DNA of 64,000 nt from Micromonospora chokoriensis (GCF_900091505.1 NZ_LT607409.1:1984001-2048000), one strand, 5' to 3'; numbered from the stretch's first letter, positions 23,666-34,889 are shown. Program-made: numbers and translations. The notes: generated by a model from the letters alone, not told the origin.

Positions 23666-23974
23666 ATGGCGGGACAGAAGATCCGCATCCGGCTCAAGGC
23701 CTATGACCACGAGGTCGTCGACTCCTCGGCTCGGAAGATCGTCGAGACGGTGACGCGCACCGGGGCGCAGGTCGCGGGCCCGGTGCCGCTGCCCACGGAG
23801 ATCAACCGTTTCTGCGTTATCCGCTCGCCGCACAAGTACAAGGACTCGCGCGAGCACTTCGAGATGCGCACGCACAAGCGGCTGATCGACATCATCGACC
23901 CGACCCCGAAGACGGTCGACTCGCTCATGCGCCTCGACCTGCCGGCTGGCGTCGACATCGAGATCAAGCTGTAG
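23666..23974 (+). CDS. rpsJ: 30S ribosomal protein S10
   Basis: 102 residues starting [19 protein letters not shown] 23666 follows GAGAAGGAACAG and gives the normal S10 length; upstream in-frame codons belong to the leader. S10 is part of the 30S head and is also NusE, the partner of NusG and NusB in transcription-translation coupling. First gene of the S10 operon. Confidence 0.98.
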
Positions 23975-23985
23975 GGACCGGACAA

Positions 23986-24651
23986 ATGGACAGGCAAGTC
24001 AAGGGGATCCTGGGCGCCAAGCTCGGCATGACCCAGGTCTGGGACAACAACCGTGTTGTTCCCGTGACCGTGGTCGAGGCCGGCCCGTGCGTCATCAGCC
24101 AGGTTCGTAGCGCCGAGAAGGACGGTTACTCCGCGGTCCAGCTGGCCTACGGCACCATCGACCCGCGCAAGGTCAAGAAGCCGATCAGCGGGCACTACGC
24201 CAAGGCGGACGTGGCGCCGCGCCGGCACATCGTCGAGCTGCGCACCACGGATGCCGGGGAATACTCGCTCGGGCAGGAAGTCACTGTCGAGGAGTTCCCG
24301 GCCGGCGTCACCATCGACGTCACCGGCAAGACCAAGGGCAAGGGCTACGCCGGCCCGATGAAGCGGCACGGCTTCCACGGTCTGGGCGCCGGTCACGGTG
24401 TCGAGCGCAAGCACCGCTCGCCCGGCTCCATCGGCGCGTGCGCCACGCCGGGTCGTGTCTTCAAGGGCACCCGGATGGCCGGCCGGATGGGTGGCGTGCG
24501 GTACACCGTGCAGAACCTCACCGTCCAGGCGGTCGACACCGAGAACAACCTGCTGCTCGTCCGGGGTGCCATCCCCGGTCCGAAGGGCGCGCTCGTTCTG
24601 GTCCGTACCGCGGCGAAGAGCAAGGTGAAGAAGGGCGGTGCGGCCAAGTGA
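23986..24651 (+). CDS. rplC: 50S ribosomal protein L3
   Basis: 221 residues from ATG, 11 bases after rps[16 protein letters not shown] opens the protein, and [19 protein letters not shown] with the [19 protein letters not shown] loop reaches the peptidyl-transferase centre. The stop overlaps the GTG of rplD, so the two are translationally coupled. Confidence 0.98.
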   Translation: MDRQVKGILGAKLGMTQVWDNNRVVPVTVVEAGPCVISQVRSAEKDGYSAVQLAYGTIDPRKVKKPISGHYAKADVAPRRHIVELRTTDAGEYSLGQEVTVEEFPAGVTIDVTGKTKGKGYAGPMKRHGFHGLGAGHGVERKHRSPGSIGACATPGRVFKGTRMAGRMGGVRYTVQNLTVQAVDTENNLLLVRGAIPGPKGALVLVRTAAKSKVKKGGAAK

Positions 24652-25298
24652 CCACCGTTGACGTGCGCACCGTCGAAGGCACCACCAGCAGCTCGGTCGA
24701 GCTGCCGGCGGACATCTTCGACGTGCAGGCCAACGTCGCGCTGATGCACCAGGTCGTGGTGGCCCAGCTCGCGGCGGCCCGACAGGGCACGCACAAGGCC
24801 AAGACCCGCGGCGAGGTCGCCGGTGGCGGCAAGAAGCCGTACAAGCAGAAGGGCACCGGTCGCGCCCGCCAGGGCTCGATCCGCGCGCCGCAGTTCGCCG
24901 GCGGTGGCGTCGTGCACGGTCCCGTGCCGCGTGACTACAGCCAGCGGACCCCGAAGAAGATGAAGGCCGCCGCTCTGCGGGGCGCCCTCTCCGACCGGGC
25001 TCGCGCCGGGCAGGTGCACGTCGTCGAGGCGTTCGTCTCGGGCGAGAAGCCGTCGACCAAGGCGGCCCTGGCCACGCTGGCGAAGCTCACCGAGGCCCGT
25101 CGGGTCCTGGTCGTGCTGAGCAGCACCGACGAGCTGAACTGGGTGTCGCTGCGCAACGAGCCGCGCGTGCACCTGATCGAGTCCGGCCAACTGAACACGT
25201 ACGACGTGCTCGTGGCCGACGACGTGGTCTTCACCAAGGACGCCCTGGACGAGTTCCTGGGCGTGCCCGCCGAGACCACCGAGGAGGGTGGCAAGTGA
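24648..25298 (+). CDS. rplD: 50S ribosomal protein L4
   Basis: 216 residues from GTG 24648, which overlaps the rplC stop as GTGA; longer in-frame starts lie inside rplC. The exit-tunnel extension [20 protein letters not shown] is present. L4 lines the nascent-chain tunnel (a macrolide-resistance site) and in enterobacteria regulates the S10 operon. Confidence 0.98.
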   Translation: MTTVDVRTVEGTTSSSVELPADIFDVQANVALMHQVVVAQLAAARQGTHKAKTRGEVAGGGKKPYKQKGTGRARQGSIRAPQFAGGGVVHGPVPRDYSQRTPKKMKAAALRGALSDRARAGQVHVVEAFVSGEKPSTKAALATLAKLTEARRVLVVLSSTDELNWVSLRNEPRVHLIESGQLNTYDVLVADDVVFTKDALDEFLGVPAETTEEGGK

Positions 25299-25597
25299 GC
25301 ACGATCGCCGACCCGCGCGACATCATCGTGGCGCCGGTCGTCTCGGAGAAGAGCTACAGCGAGCTGAACCGGAACTGGTACACCTTCCTGGTGCACCCGG
25401 ACGCGAACAAGACCGAGATCAAGATCGCTATCCAGCAGATCTTCAACGTCCGCGTCCTGACGGTCAACACGCTCAACCGCCAGGGTAAGCGCAAGCGCAC
25501 CAAGACCGGCTTCGGTCAGCGCAAGGCGACCAAGCGGGCGATCGTGAAGCTGGCTGACGGTGACCGCATCGAGGCCTTCGGCGGCCCGGTCAGCTGA
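25295..25597 (+). CDS. rplW: 50S ribosomal protein L23
   Basis: 100 residues from GTG overlapping the rplD stop. [18 protein letters not shown] and the loop [19 protein letters not shown] are typical. L23 stands at the tunnel exit and docks trigger factor and the signal recognition particle. Confidence 0.97.
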   Translation: MSTIADPRDIIVAPVVSEKSYSELNRNWYTFLVHPDANKTEIKIAIQQIFNVRVLTVNTLNRQGKRKRTKTGFGQRKATKRAIVKLADGDRIEAFGGPVS

Positions 25598-25609
25598 GGG
25601 GTGTAGACA

Positions 25610-26449
<840 letters not shown>

Positions 26450-26461
26450 GGGAGATAAGAC

Positions 26462-26743
26462 ATGCCTCGCAGCCTGAAGAAGGGCCCGTTCGTCGACGAC
26501 CACCTGCTCAAGAAGGTGGAAGTTCAGAACGACAAGGGCTCCAAGAACGTGATCAAGACCTGGTCGCGGCGCTCGACGATCATCCCCGAGATGCTGGGGC
26601 ACACGATCGCCGTGCACGACGGACGCAAGCACGTCCCGGTGTTCGTGACCGAGGCGATGGTCGGGCACAAGCTCGGCGAGTTCGCGCTGACCCGCACGTT
26701 CAAGGGTCACGAGAAGGACGACCGGAAGAGCCGTCGGCGCTGA
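26462..26743 (+). CDS. rpsS: 30S ribosomal protein S19
   Basis: 93 residues beginning [38 protein letters not shown] is the conserved core of the head protein that contacts S13. GGGAGATAAG lies directly before the ATG. Confidence 0.98.
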   Translation: MPRSLKKGPFVDDHLLKKVEVQNDKGSKNVIKTWSRRSTIIPEMLGHTIAVHDGRKHVPVFVTEAMVGHKLGEFALTRTFKGHEKDDRKSRRR

Positions 26744-26785
26744 CGCCGCCAGGCATACGGATAGAGGGAACAAGGGGTTACAGCG

Positions 26786-27244
26786 ATGCCAGGAAAGGGC
26801 GACGCTCCGGTGCTTCCGGGCGCGCGGGCGGTTGCGCGGCACGTGCGCATCTCGCCGATGAAGGCGCGCCGGGTGGTCAACCTCGTCCGCGGCCTGCCCG
26901 CGAAGGAGGCGCTCACGGTGCTGCAGTTCGCGCCGCAGGCTGCGAGCGAGCAGGTTTACAAGGTGCTCGCTAGCGCGATCGCCAACGCGGAGAACAACGA
27001 GCGGCTGGACCCCGACGCGCTGCTCGTCAGCGAGGCCTTCGTGGACGAGGGTCCGACGATGAAGCGGTTCCAGCCGCGGGCCCAGGGTCGGGCCTACCGC
27101 ATCCGCAAGCGCACGTGCCACATCACCGTGGCGGTCGAAGCGGTCGCGCCGGCAACGCCGAGGAAGGCCGCGGCCAAGAAGGCGGCCCCGGCCACGGAGG
27201 CCGCACCGGCCGAAGCGCAGAGCAAGACGGAGGACGCCGAGTAA
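26786..27244 (+). CDS. rplV: 50S ribosomal protein L22
   Basis: 152 residues. The core (about 10-122) includes [20 protein letters not shown] and the tunnel hairpin [20 protein letters not shown]; changes in this loop give macrolide resistance in other species. The last 30 residues are an Ala/Lys/Glu-rich tail usual in actinobacteria but absent in enterobacteria. The stop overlaps the rpsC start as TAATG. Confidence 0.97.
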   Translation: MPGKGDAPVLPGARAVARHVRISPMKARRVVNLVRGLPAKEALTVLQFAPQAASEQVYKVLASAIANAENNERLDPDALLVSEAFVDEGPTMKRFQPRAQGRAYRIRKRTCHITVAVEAVAPATPRKAAAKKAAPATEAAPAEAQSKTEDAE

Positions 27245-28113
27245 TGGGTCAGAAGGTTCACCCCACTGGGTTCCGGCTCGGCATCTCGACCGACTGGAAG
27301 TCCCGCTGGTTCGCGGACAAGCTCTACAAGGACTACATCGGCGAGGATGTCAAGATCCGCCGCATGATGTCCAAGGGCCTCGAGCGTGCCGGGATCTCCA
27401 AGGTCGACATCGAGCGCACCCGCGACCGGGTTCGGGTCGACATCTACACCGCCCGGCCGGGCATCGTCATCGGCCGTAAGGGTGCGGAGGCCGACCGGAT
27501 CCGCGGCGAGCTGGAGAAGCTCACCGGCAAGCAGGTTCAGCTGAACATCATCGAGGTGAAGAACCCCGAGTCGGACGCTCAGCTGGTCGCGCAGGGCGTG
27601 GCCGAGCAGCTGTCCAGCCGGGTCAGCTTCCGTCGGGCGATGCGCAAGGCCATGCAGTCGGCGATGAAGAACCCGGTCTGCAAGGGCATCCGGGTTCAGG
27701 TCTCGGGTCGCCTCGGCGGCGCTGAGATGAGCCGGACCGAGTTCTACCGTGAGGGCCGGGTTCCGCTGCACACGCTGCGGGCCAACATCGAGTACGGCTT
27801 CTTCGAGGCTCGTACCACGTTCGGTCGGATCGGTGTGAAGGTCTGGATCTACAAGGGCGACGCCGTTCCGGGCCGGGAGGCTCCGGCCGAGGCCGGTCCG
27901 TCCCGCCCGCGTCGTGGTGAGCGCGGCGACCGTCCCGAGCGTCCGCGCCGTGGCCGGTCGGGTTCGTCCGGCACCACGGCTGGTGGCACCGAGGCCGGCC
28001 GGGCTGCTGCGACCACCGTCGCGCAGCAGGCCGAGACGCCGAGCGGCGAGCCGGTCGACAGCTCCGCTGTCGCCGCCGCGGCTGCTCCGGCAGAAACGCA
28101 GCAGGAGGGCTGA
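27244..28113 (+). CDS. rpsC: 30S ribosomal protein S3
   Basis: 289 residues starting [20 protein letters not shown] at the ATG overlapping the rplV stop. A KH domain (about 40-110, with [19 protein letters not shown]) and the C-terminal S3 domain ([19 protein letters not shown]) are complete by residue 211. The remaining roughly 78 residues are a basic then Ala/Thr/Glu-rich extension, long for the family. S3 is at the mRNA entry channel. Confidence 0.97.
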   Translation: MGQKVHPTGFRLGISTDWKSRWFADKLYKDYIGEDVKIRRMMSKGLERAGISKVDIERTRDRVRVDIYTARPGIVIGRKGAEADRIRGELEKLTGKQVQLNIIEVKNPESDAQLVAQGVAEQLSSRVSFRRAMRKAMQSAMKNPVCKGIRVQVSGRLGGAEMSRTEFYREGRVPLHTLRANIEYGFFEARTTFGRIGVKVWIYKGDAVPGREAPAEAGPSRPRRGERGDRPERPRRGRSGSSGTTAGGTEAGRAAATTVAQQAETPSGEPVDSSAVAAAAAPAETQQEG

Positions 28114-28116
28114 CAG

Positions 28117-28542
28117 ATGCTGATGCCGCGCAAGCCCCCGAAGGGCTTCCGCAAGCCGCACCACCCGGACCGCAGTGGCGCGTCCAAGGGTGGTAACCGG
28201 GTGGTGTTCGGCGAGTTCGGGATCCAGGCTCTTGAGCCGGCGTACGTGACGAACCGGCAGATCGAGTCGGCACGTATCGCGATGACTCGCCACATCAAGC
28301 GTGGTGGCAAGGTCTGGATCACGATCTTCCCGGACCAGGCCCTCACCAAGAAGCCGGCCGAGACCCGGATGGGTTCCGGTAAGGGTTCGCCCGAGTGGTG
28401 GGTCGCCAACGTCAAGCCGGGGCGGGTTCTCTTCGAGATGTCCTTCCCCAACGAGCAGACCGCGCGAGAGGCCATGCGTCGCGCGATCCACAAGCTCCCG
28501 ATGAAGTGCCGCATTGTTACGCGCGAAGTGGGTGAATCCTGA
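28117..28542 (+). CDS. rplP: 50S ribosomal protein L16
   Basis: 141 residues starting [20 protein letters not shown]; the second ATG two codons later is a possible alternative. [20 protein letters not shown] and the [19 protein letters not shown] loop are conserved. L16 positions the A-site tRNA elbow. The stop overlaps the rpmC start. Confidence 0.98.
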   Translation: MLMPRKPPKGFRKPHHPDRSGASKGGNRVVFGEFGIQALEPAYVTNRQIESARIAMTRHIKRGGKVWITIFPDQALTKKPAETRMGSGKGSPEWWVANVKPGRVLFEMSFPNEQTAREAMRRAIHKLPMKCRIVTREVGES

Positions 28543-28778
28543 TGGCAGCGGGCGTTAAGGCGACCGAGCTGCGTGAGCTCTCCGAGGAGGAGCTGGTCAC
28601 GAAGCTGCGGGAGGCCAAGGCGGAGCTGTTCAACCTCCGCGTGCAGGCCGCAACCGGGCAGCTCGACAACAACCGGCGGTTGCAGGTCATCCGTCGGGAG
28701 ATCGCCCGGATCTACACGATCATGCGCGAGCGCGAGCTGGGGCTCTCGGCCGCGCCGACTGAGGTGACTGCATCATGA
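28542..28778 (+). CDS. rpmC: 50S ribosomal protein L29
   Basis: 78 residues. [20 protein letters not shown] and [18 protein letters not shown] define L29, a two-helix protein near the tunnel exit beside L23. The ATG overlaps the rplP stop (TGATG), and the end overlaps rpsQ (ATGA). Confidence 0.97.
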   Translation: MAAGVKATELRELSEEELVTKLREAKAELFNLRVQAATGQLDNNRRLQVIRREIARIYTIMRERELGLSAAPTEVTAS

Positions 28779-29050
28779 CCGAAGAGACCACCACCACCGC
28801 GCGCTCGCGCCGCAAGGTCCGTGAGGGCCTGGTGGTCAGCGACAAGATGGACAAGACCGTCGTGGTCGAGGTCGAGGACCGGGTTCGGCACGCGCTGTAC
28901 GGCAAGATCATGCGCCGTACGAGCAAGCTGAAGGTGCACGACGAGCAGAACGCCGCCGGCACCGGTGACCGGGTTCTCATCATGGAGACCCGGCCGCTGA
29001 GCGCCACCAAGCGTTGGCGGATCGTGGAGATCCTGGAAAAGGCCAAGTAG
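28775..29050 (+). CDS. rpsQ: 30S ribosomal protein S17
   Basis: 91 residues. [20 protein letters not shown] and the ending [13 protein letters not shown] identify this OB-fold protein of the 30S body, which binds 16S rRNA early in assembly. It is the last gene of the tightly overlapping S10 group; the next gap is 97 bases with a strong hairpin. Confidence 0.97.
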   Translation: MTEETTTTARSRRKVREGLVVSDKMDKTVVVEVEDRVRHALYGKIMRRTSKLKVHDEQNAAGTGDRVLIMETRPLSATKRWRIVEILEKAK

Positions 29051-29099
29051 CGAAGGCTCGAGCTCGCCCGGCGTTGCGTCGGGCGTAGGTTCCGCCAGG

Positions 29100-29123
29100 C
29101 TCCGGCCGCCACGGCGGCCGGAG
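29100..29123 (+). promoter_or_regulatory. Perfect 11-bp hairpin between rpsQ and rplN
   Basis: CTCCGGCCGCC (29100-29110) pairs with GGCGGCCGGAG (29113-29123) around AC. It marks the classic S10/spc boundary. Without a T-run it may be an attenuator, a processing site, or a weak terminator with re-initiation at a TAGGTT just upstream (29086-29091). Confidence 0.55.
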
Positions 29124-29147
29124 AACCGGCAGACATAGGAGATAGAC

Positions 29148-29516
29148 GTGATTCAGCAGGAGTCGCGACTGCGCGTCGCCGACAACACGGGTGCTCGGGA
29201 GATCCTGTGCATCCGGGTTCTCGGTGGCTCGGGTCGGCGCTACGCGAGCATCGGCGACGTCATCGTGGCCACGGTCAAGGACGCCATCCCGGGTGCCGGT
29301 GTGAAGAAGGGCGACGTCGTCAAGGCTGTCGTCGTTCGCACGGCCAAGGAGAAGCGGCGGCCGGACGGCTCGTACATCCGCTTCGACGAGAACGCCGCCG
29401 TCATCATCAAGGACGGCGGGGACCCGCGTGGTACCCGCATCTTCGGCCCGGTGGGCCGGGAGCTGCGGGACAAGCGGTTCATGAAGATTATTTCCCTCGC
29501 GCCGGAGGTGTTGTGA
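29148..29516 (+). CDS. rplN: 50S ribosomal protein L14
   Basis: 122 residues, GTG start after [34 protein letters not shown] and [20 protein letters not shown] are canonical. L14 sits at the subunit interface and is the docking site of the silencing factor RsfS. Its stop overlaps the rplX start. Confidence 0.98.
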   Translation: MIQQESRLRVADNTGAREILCIRVLGGSGRRYASIGDVIVATVKDAIPGAGVKKGDVVKAVVVRTAKEKRRPDGSYIRFDENAAVIIKDGGDPRGTRIFGPVGRELRDKRFMKIISLAPEVL

Positions 29517-29833
29517 CCGTGAAGGTCAAGAAGGGCGACACGGTCGTCGTCATCGCCGGCAAGGACAAAGGTGCCAAGGGCAAGGTCATTCAGGCCTACC
29601 CGCGGCAGGACAAGGTCCTGGTCGAGGGCGTGAACCGGGTCAAGAAGCACACCCGCATCAGCACCACCCAGCGTGGCGCCAAGACCGGCGGCATCGTCAC
29701 CCAGGAGGCCCCGATCCACGTCTCGAACGTGCAGGTCCTGGACTCCGACGGCAAGCCGACCCGCGTCGGTTACCGGATCGACGACAACGGCCAGAAGGTC
29801 CGCATCGCGCGCAGCACCGGTAAGGACCTGTGA
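29513..29833 (+). CDS. rplX: 50S ribosomal protein L24
   Basis: 106 residues from GTG 29513 ([20 protein letters not shown]), overlapping the rplN stop as GTGA. It contains a KOW motif and ends with [20 protein letters not shown]. An assembly initiator of the large subunit. Confidence 0.97.
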   Translation: MTVKVKKGDTVVVIAGKDKGAKGKVIQAYPRQDKVLVEGVNRVKKHTRISTTQRGAKTGGIVTQEAPIHVSNVQVLDSDGKPTRVGYRIDDNGQKVRIARSTGKDL

Positions 29834-30399
29834 TGACCACGGCTACCGAAAAGACCATGCCGCGCCTCAAGGAGCGGTACCGCAACGAGATCGTGGCCCA
29901 GCTGCGCGAGCAGCACAGCTACGGCAACCCCATGCAGGTGCCGCGGCTGGTCAAGATCGTCGTCAACATGGGTGTCGGCGAGGCTGCTCGCGACGCCAAG
30001 CTGATCGACGGCGCGGTCCGTGACCTCGCCACGATCACCGGCCAGAAGCCGCAGGTGCGGCGGGCGACCAAGTCCATCGCGCAGTTCAAGCTGCGTGAGG
30101 GCATGCCGATCGGCGCGAAGGTCACCCTTCGCGGTGACCGGATGTGGGAGTTCCTGGACCGGCTGCTCTCCATCGCGCTGCCGCGTATCCGCGACTTCCG
30201 CGGTCTGGACGGGCGCAAGCTGGACGGGCACGGCAACTACACGTTCGGTCTGACCGAGCAGTCGGTGTTCCACGAGATCGATCAGGACAAGATCGATCGC
30301 CAGCGGGGCATGGACATCACGGTGGTCACGACCGCCACGACCGACGACGAGGGCCGGGCGCTGCTCAAGCTCCTGGGCTTCCCGTTCAAGGAGAACTGA
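29833..30399 (+). CDS. rplE: 50S ribosomal protein L5
   Basis: 188 residues. ATG 29833 is preferred over the GTG one codon earlier because it lies 6 bases from [25 protein letters not shown] and [20 protein letters not shown] are signature stretches. L5 binds 5S rRNA and contacts the P-site tRNA. Confidence 0.97.
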   Translation: MTTATEKTMPRLKERYRNEIVAQLREQHSYGNPMQVPRLVKIVVNMGVGEAARDAKLIDGAVRDLATITGQKPQVRRATKSIAQFKLREGMPIGAKVTLRGDRMWEFLDRLLSIALPRIRDFRGLDGRKLDGHGNYTFGLTEQSVFHEIDQDKIDRQRGMDITVVTTATTDDEGRALLKLLGFPFKEN

Positions 30400-30400
30400 G

Positions 30401-30586
30401 ATGGCCAAGAAGGCGCTGATCATCAAGGCGGCTGCGAAGCCGAAGTTCTCGGTTCGCGCGTACACCCGCTGCCAGCGGTGCGGGCGTCCGAAGGCGGTCT
30501 ACCGCAAGTTCGGGCTCTGCCGGGTCTGCATCCGGGAGATGGCTCACCGCGGTGAGCTGCCGGGCGTGTCCAAGGCTTCCTGGTAA
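30401..30586 (+). CDS. rpsZ: 30S ribosomal protein S14, zinc-binding type Z
   Basis: 61 residues, the short S14 form. Four cysteines at 24, 27, 40 and 43 (CQRCGRP, CRVC) hold a zinc ion. The start is one base after rplE. High-GC actinobacteria often also carry a longer zinc-free S14 elsewhere under zinc control; none is in this window. Confidence 0.97.
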   Translation: MAKKALIIKAAAKPKFSVRAYTRCQRCGRPKAVYRKFGLCRVCIREMAHRGELPGVSKASW

Positions 30587-30653
30587 GGGCGACCGCGTCC
30601 CGGCCGTCGGCTGGGAACTCCTGCACCGATTAGGTATTGCTCTTCGCCGTAGG

Positions 30654-30673
30654 CCCGGGGCTGATGCCCCGGG
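30654..30673 (+). promoter_or_regulatory. 8-bp hairpin between rpsZ and rpsH
   Basis: CCCGGGGC (30654-30661) and GCCCCGGG (30666-30673) pair perfectly around TGAT in the 116-base gap. It ends 29 bases before rpsH. S8, the rpsH product, regulates the spc operon in enterobacteria at this region; whether this hairpin is an S8 site is only a guess. Confidence 0.45.
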
Positions 30674-30702
30674 AACCCCGGCGAGAAAGGCTGACGAAAT
30701 CC

Positions 30703-31110
30703 ATGACGATGACCGACCCGATCGCAGACATGCTCACGCGTCTGCGTAACGCCAACCAGGCGTACCACGATCAGGTGAAGATGCCCTACTCCAAGATCAA
30801 GGCGAACATCGCCGAGGTCTTGAAGGCCGAGGGTTACATCGCCACCTGGTCGGTCGAGGAGCCCGAGGAGGGCGCCGTCGGCAAGCGACTGGTCGTCGAG
30901 CTGAAGTACGGCCAGAACCGCGAGCGGAGCCTGGCCGGCATCAAGCGCGTGTCCAAGCCCGGTCTCCGGGTGTACGCCAAGTCGGACGGGCTCCCGCGGG
31001 TGCTCGGTGGGCTGGGCGTGGCGATCATTTCGACGTCCCAGGGGCTGCTGACCGACCGGCAGGCCCGCAAGCGGAGTGTTGGCGGGGAAGTCCTCGCCTT
31101 CGTCTGGTAA
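30703..31110 (+). CDS. rpsH: 30S ribosomal protein S8
   Basis: 135 residues from ATG 30703 ([20 protein letters not shown]), 12 bases after GAGAAAGG; an upstream in-frame ATG would extend into the leader. The C-terminal motif [20 protein letters not shown] is conserved. S8 binds the central domain of 16S rRNA. Confidence 0.97.
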   Translation: MTMTDPIADMLTRLRNANQAYHDQVKMPYSKIKANIAEVLKAEGYIATWSVEEPEEGAVGKRLVVELKYGQNRERSLAGIKRVSKPGLRVYAKSDGLPRVLGGLGVAIISTSQGLLTDRQARKRSVGGEVLAFVW

Positions 31111-31126
31111 CGGGAGACAGGTAGAA

Positions 31127-31669
31127 ATGTCGCGAATTGGACGTAAGTCGATCCCGGTACCAGCCGGCGTCGACATCACGATCGACGGGCAGACCGTCAA
31201 GGTCAAGGGCCCCAAGGGTCAGCTGGAGCACGTCCTCGCCGAGCCGATCACGATCGAGCGGGCCGAGGACGGGCAGCTGAGCGTCAACCGGCCCAACGAC
31301 GAGCGCAAGGCCAAGGAACTCCACGGCCTGAGCCGTACGCTGGTTGCCAACATGATCGTCGGGGTCACCGAGGGCTACCGCAAGAGCCTGGAGATCGCCG
31401 GCACCGGTTACCGGGTCACCGCCAAGGGTTCGGACCTCGAGTTCGCGCTCGGGTTCTCGCACCCGGTGGTCGTCTCCGCCCCGGCGGGCATCACCTTCAC
31501 GGTGGAGCGGCCGACCCTGTTCCACGTTGCTGGCATCGACAAGCAGCAGGTCGGTGAGGTCGCCGCCAACATCCGGAAGATCCGCCCGCCGGAGCCCTAC
31601 AAGGGCAAGGGCGTGAAGTACCAGGGCGAGGTCATCCGCCGCAAGGCCGGAAAGGCAGGTAAGAAGTGA
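31127..31669 (+). CDS. rplF: 50S ribosomal protein L6
   Basis: 180 residues starting [20 protein letters not shown] at ATG 31127, behind GGGAGACAGGTA. The C-terminal [20 protein letters not shown] is the family signature. L6 lies near the sarcin-ricin loop. It overlaps rplR by GTGA. Confidence 0.98.
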   Translation: MSRIGRKSIPVPAGVDITIDGQTVKVKGPKGQLEHVLAEPITIERAEDGQLSVNRPNDERKAKELHGLSRTLVANMIVGVTEGYRKSLEIAGTGYRVTAKGSDLEFALGFSHPVVVSAPAGITFTVERPTLFHVAGIDKQQVGEVAANIRKIRPPEPYKGKGVKYQGEVIRRKAGKAGKK

Positions 31670-32055
31670 GCGCCACGCTGCTCAAGCGCCGCCGCGGTGT
31701 CGCCGCCAAGCGCGCCGTCGGGCGTGCGCGTCGACACTTCCGCGTCCGCAAGAACGTCACCGGTACGGCCGAGCGTCCGCGCCTGGTCGTCACCCGTTCG
31801 CTGCGGCACATGGTCGCCCAGGTCGTCGACGACTCCAAGGGTCACACCCTGGCGTCGGCGTCGACCCTGGACGCCTCGCTGCGCGGTGCGGAGGGCGACA
31901 AGAGCGCCCTCGCCAGCAAGGTGGGCACTCTGCTCGCCGAGCGGGCCAAGGCCGCTGGCGTCTCCAAGGTCGTCTTCGACCGCGGTGGCAACCGGTACGC
32001 GGGGCGTGTCGCCGCGCTTGCCGACGCCGCCCGCGAAGCCGGGCTCGAGTTCTAA
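31666..32055 (+). CDS. rplR: 50S ribosomal protein L18
   Basis: 129 residues from [23 protein letters not shown] and [20 protein letters not shown] are characteristic. L18 brings 5S rRNA to the large subunit together with L5. Confidence 0.97.
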   Translation: MSATLLKRRRGVAAKRAVGRARRHFRVRKNVTGTAERPRLVVTRSLRHMVAQVVDDSKGHTLASASTLDASLRGAEGDKSALASKVGTLLAERAKAAGVSKVVFDRGGNRYAGRVAALADAAREAGLEF

Positions 32056-32088
32056 CAACCCCGTCACGAGAGATAAGGAAGGCTGCTG

Positions 32089-32703
32089 ATGCCAGGTCAA
32101 CAGCGCCGTGGCGGCGGGTCCGGTGGCAACGAGGGTGGTCGCCGCGACAACCGCCGTGAGGGCGGCCGCGGAAACGCGCCCGTCGAGAAGACCCCGCACC
32201 TTGAGCGGGTCGTCGCGATCAACCGCGTCGCCAAGGTCGTGAAGGGCGGTCGTCGCTTCAGCTTCACCGCCCTGGTGATCGTGGGCGACGGCGACGGCAC
32301 GGTCGGCGTGGGCTACGGAAAGGCCAAGGAGGTGCCCGCGGCCATCGCCAAGGGTGTCGAGGAGGCCAAGAAGCACTTCTTCAAGGTTCCGCGTATCGGC
32401 GCCTCGATCCCGCACCCCGTGCAGGGCGAGGACGCGGCCGGTGTGGTGCTGCTCAAGCCGGCCTCGGCCGGTACGGGTGTCATCGCCGGTGGTCCGGTGC
32501 GTGCCGTGCTGGAGTGCGCCGGTATCCACGACGTGCTCTCCAAGAGCCTCGGCTCGTCGAACCCGATCAACATCGTGCACGCCACCGTGGCGGCCCTGAA
32601 GGGGCTCGAGTCCCCCGAGCAGGTCGCGGCGCGTCGTGGTCTGCCGGTGGAGGACGTCGCGCCGGCCGCCATGCTGGCGTCGCGGGCGGGGGTGGCGTCC
32701 TGA
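32089..32703 (+). CDS. rpsE: 30S ribosomal protein S5
   Basis: 204 residues. After a Gly/Arg-rich N-terminus (about 35 residues) the double-stranded RNA-binding domain begins at [20 protein letters not shown], the loop where spectinomycin resistance changes occur in other bacteria. The C-terminal domain includes [20 protein letters not shown]. It overlaps rpmD by TGATG. Confidence 0.98.
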   Translation: MPGQQRRGGGSGGNEGGRRDNRREGGRGNAPVEKTPHLERVVAINRVAKVVKGGRRFSFTALVIVGDGDGTVGVGYGKAKEVPAAIAKGVEEAKKHFFKVPRIGASIPHPVQGEDAAGVVLLKPASAGTGVIAGGPVRAVLECAGIHDVLSKSLGSSNPINIVHATVAALKGLESPEQVAARRGLPVEDVAPAAMLASRAGVAS

Positions 32704-32885
32704 TGGCACGCCTGAAGGTCACCCAGCTCCGGTCCGGTATCGGGACCAAGCAGAACCAGCGTGACTCGCTGCGTTCGCTCGGTCTCAAGCGGATCAACGA
32801 CGTGGTGGTCAAGGAGGACCGGCCCGAGATCCGCGGCATGATCTTCACGGTCAACCACCTCGTGAAGGTCGAGGAGGTCGAGTAA
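32703..32885 (+). CDS. rpmD: 50S ribosomal protein L30
   Basis: 60 residues from the ATG overlapping the rpsE stop: [20 protein letters not shown], ending VKVEEVE. L30 is absent from some bacteria but usual in actinobacteria. Its TAA overlaps the rplO ATG. Confidence 0.97.
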   Translation: MARLKVTQLRSGIGTKQNQRDSLRSLGLKRINDVVVKEDRPEIRGMIFTVNHLVKVEEVE

Positions 32886-33328
32886 TGACGATCAAGGTGC
32901 ATCACCTGCGCCCGGCGCCCGGTTCCAAGACCGCGAAGACCCGTGTGGGTCGCGGTGAGGGTTCCAAGGGCAAGACCGCCGGTCGCGGTACCAAGGGTTC
33001 CAAGGCCCGCAAGAACATCTCGGCGGCGTTCGAGGGTGGGCAGATGCCCATCCACATGCGCCTGCCGAAGATGAAGGGCTTCAAGAACAAGTTCAAGGTG
33101 GTCTTCCAGGTGGTCAACCTGGACCGACTCGCTGAGCTGTTCCCGAACGGTGGCCAGGTCGGCCCGCTGGAGCTGGTCGAGGCCGGCGCGGTCCGCAAGG
33201 GTCACCCGGTCAAGGTCCTCGGCACCGGGGACCTCGGCGGTGTGGCGCTCCAGGTGTCCGCGCACGCGTTCAGTGCGTCGGCCAAGGAGAAGATCGCTGC
33301 CGCCGGTGGCTCCGTCACCGAGCTGTAA
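32885..33328 (+). CDS. rplO: 50S ribosomal protein L15
   Basis: 147 residues. The basic N-terminal extension ([20 protein letters not shown]) penetrates the rRNA core, and [20 protein letters not shown] follows. It is the last ribosomal gene of this block and is followed by a large hairpin before secY. Confidence 0.97.
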   Translation: MTIKVHHLRPAPGSKTAKTRVGRGEGSKGKTAGRGTKGSKARKNISAAFEGGQMPIHMRLPKMKGFKNKFKVVFQVVNLDRLAELFPNGGQVGPLELVEAGAVRKGHPVKVLGTGDLGGVALQVSAHAFSASAKEKIAAAGGSVTEL

Positions 33329-33335
33329 GGCGTAA

Positions 33336-33382
33336 GACCATGGCGCCCGTCCAGTTGTGACCAACTGGCGGGCGCCATGGTC
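33336..33382 (+). terminator. Long hairpin between rplO and secY
   Basis: Arms 33336-33357 and 33362-33382 pair over 21 bp with one bulged T around TGAC. It follows the rplO stop by 7 bases, so the spc transcript probably ends here and secY-adk-map is transcribed separately. Two smaller GGGC-type hairpins lie in the rest of the 232-base gap (33430-33445 and near 33487-33502). Confidence 0.75.
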
Positions 33383-33560
33383 TACCCGGGGCCCTAGCGC
33401 CCTGTAACATCGGAAACGATTTATGTAGTCGGGCACATCTGCCCGGAGCGGGGTAGGGCTGTTAGAGTCCCATCCCAGTCATGGATTGCGGGCACTCGCC
33501 CGTGATGCACCCCGACCCGCCAGGGATCACCGGCGGCCCGCCTCGCGCAGGAGGAAGAAG

Positions 33561-34889
33561 TTGCTGTCCGCCTTTCTCAGTGCGTTCCGTACGCCTGACC
33601 TGCGCAAGAAGCTGCTGTTCACAGTAGGCATCATCGCGGTCTACCGGCTGGGCGCGACGCTCCCCAGCCCAGGCGTCTCGTACGGCAACGTGCAGAAGTG
33701 CCTCGACACTCTCCAGGGTGACACCACCGGGGTGGTGAACCTCCTCAACCTCTTCTCCGGCGGAGCGCTGCTGCAGCTCTCGGTCTTCGCGCTGGGCATC
33801 ATGCCCTACATCACCGCGTCGATCATCCTGCAGCTGCTGACCGTCGTGATCCCCCGGCTGGAGCAGCTCCGCAAGGAGGGCCAGGCCGGCCAGGCGAAGA
33901 TCACCCAGTACACCCGCTACCTGACCCTCGGTCTCGGTGTGCTGCAGGCCTCGGCGTTCGTGGCCCTGGCCCGCTCGGGCCAGCTGTTCCAGAACAAGTG
34001 CGACCAGTTCCCGATCATCCCCACCGGCACCGGCATCCCGGACTGGCTGACGCTGTCCATCCTGGTGATGACGATGACCGCCGGTACCGGCATGGTTATG
34101 TGGCTCGGTGAGCTGATCACCGACCGCGGCGTCGGCAACGGCATGTCCGTCCTGATCTTCACCTCGATCGCGGCCCGGCTGCCCAGCGAGGGTTGGAACA
34201 TCAAGACCAGTCAGGGTTGGGGCAAGTTCGCCCTGGTCATCGTGCTGGTCCTGGTGGTCATCACCGCTGTCACCTTCATCGAGCAGGCGCAGCGCCGGAT
34301 CCCGGTGCAGTACGCCAAGCGGATGATCGGCCGGCGAATGTACGGCGGCACCTCGACCTACATCCCGCTGAAGGTCAACCAGGCCGGTGTCATCCCGGTC
34401 ATCTTCGGCTCGTCGCTGCTCTACCTGCCGCAGCTGGCCCTGCAGTTCTTCGACCAGAACGACCCGGGCAAGACCCAGGCGTGGGTCCAGAACAACCTGG
34501 TCAACCCGAGCAGCCCGATCTACATCGCGGTCTACTTCCTGCTGATCATCTTCTTCACGTACTTCTACGTCTCGATCACGTTCAACCCGACCGAGGTCGC
34601 GGACAACATGAAGAAGTACGGCGGTTTCGTGCCGGGTATTCGCCCGGGCAAGCCGACCGCCGACTACCTGGACTTCATCCTCAGCCGGATCACCCTGCCG
34701 GGCGCGCTCTACCTGGGTGTCATCTCGATCCTGCCGAACTTCTTCTTCATCTGGCTGGACAACCAGCAGTACCAGAACTTCCCGTTCGGCGGCACCGCTG
34801 TGCTCATCATGGTCGGCGTCGGTCTGGAGACCGTGAAGCAGATCGAGAGCCAACTCATGCAGCGGAACTACGAAGGGTTCCTGCGGTAG
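33561..34889 (+). CDS. secY: Preprotein translocase subunit SecY
   Basis: 442 residues. The start is TTG 33561 (MLSAFLSAFRTPDLRKKLLF), because AGGAGG lies 6 bases upstream and this matches actinobacterial SecY; an upstream ATG would add 25 residues of leader. About ten membrane segments, and GVGNGMSVLIF plus the cytoplasmic loop QRRIPVQYAKRM are seen. It forms the Sec channel with SecE. adk begins directly after its stop. Confidence 0.97.
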   Translation: MLSAFLSAFRTPDLRKKLLFTVGIIAVYRLGATLPSPGVSYGNVQKCLDTLQGDTTGVVNLLNLFSGGALLQLSVFALGIMPYITASIILQLLTVVIPRLEQLRKEGQAGQAKITQYTRYLTLGLGVLQASAFVALARSGQLFQNKCDQFPIIPTGTGIPDWLTLSILVMTMTAGTGMVMWLGELITDRGVGNGMSVLIFTSIAARLPSEGWNIKTSQGWGKFALVIVLVLVVITAVTFIEQAQRRIPVQYAKRMIGRRMYGGTSTYIPLKVNQAGVIPVIFGSSLLYLPQLALQFFDQNDPGKTQAWVQNNLVNPSSPIYIAVYFLLIIFFTYFYVSITFNPTEVADNMKKYGGFVPGIRPGKPTADYLDFILSRITLPGALYLGVISILPNFFFIWLDNQQYQNFPFGGTAVLIMVGVGLETVKQIESQLMQRNYEGFLR

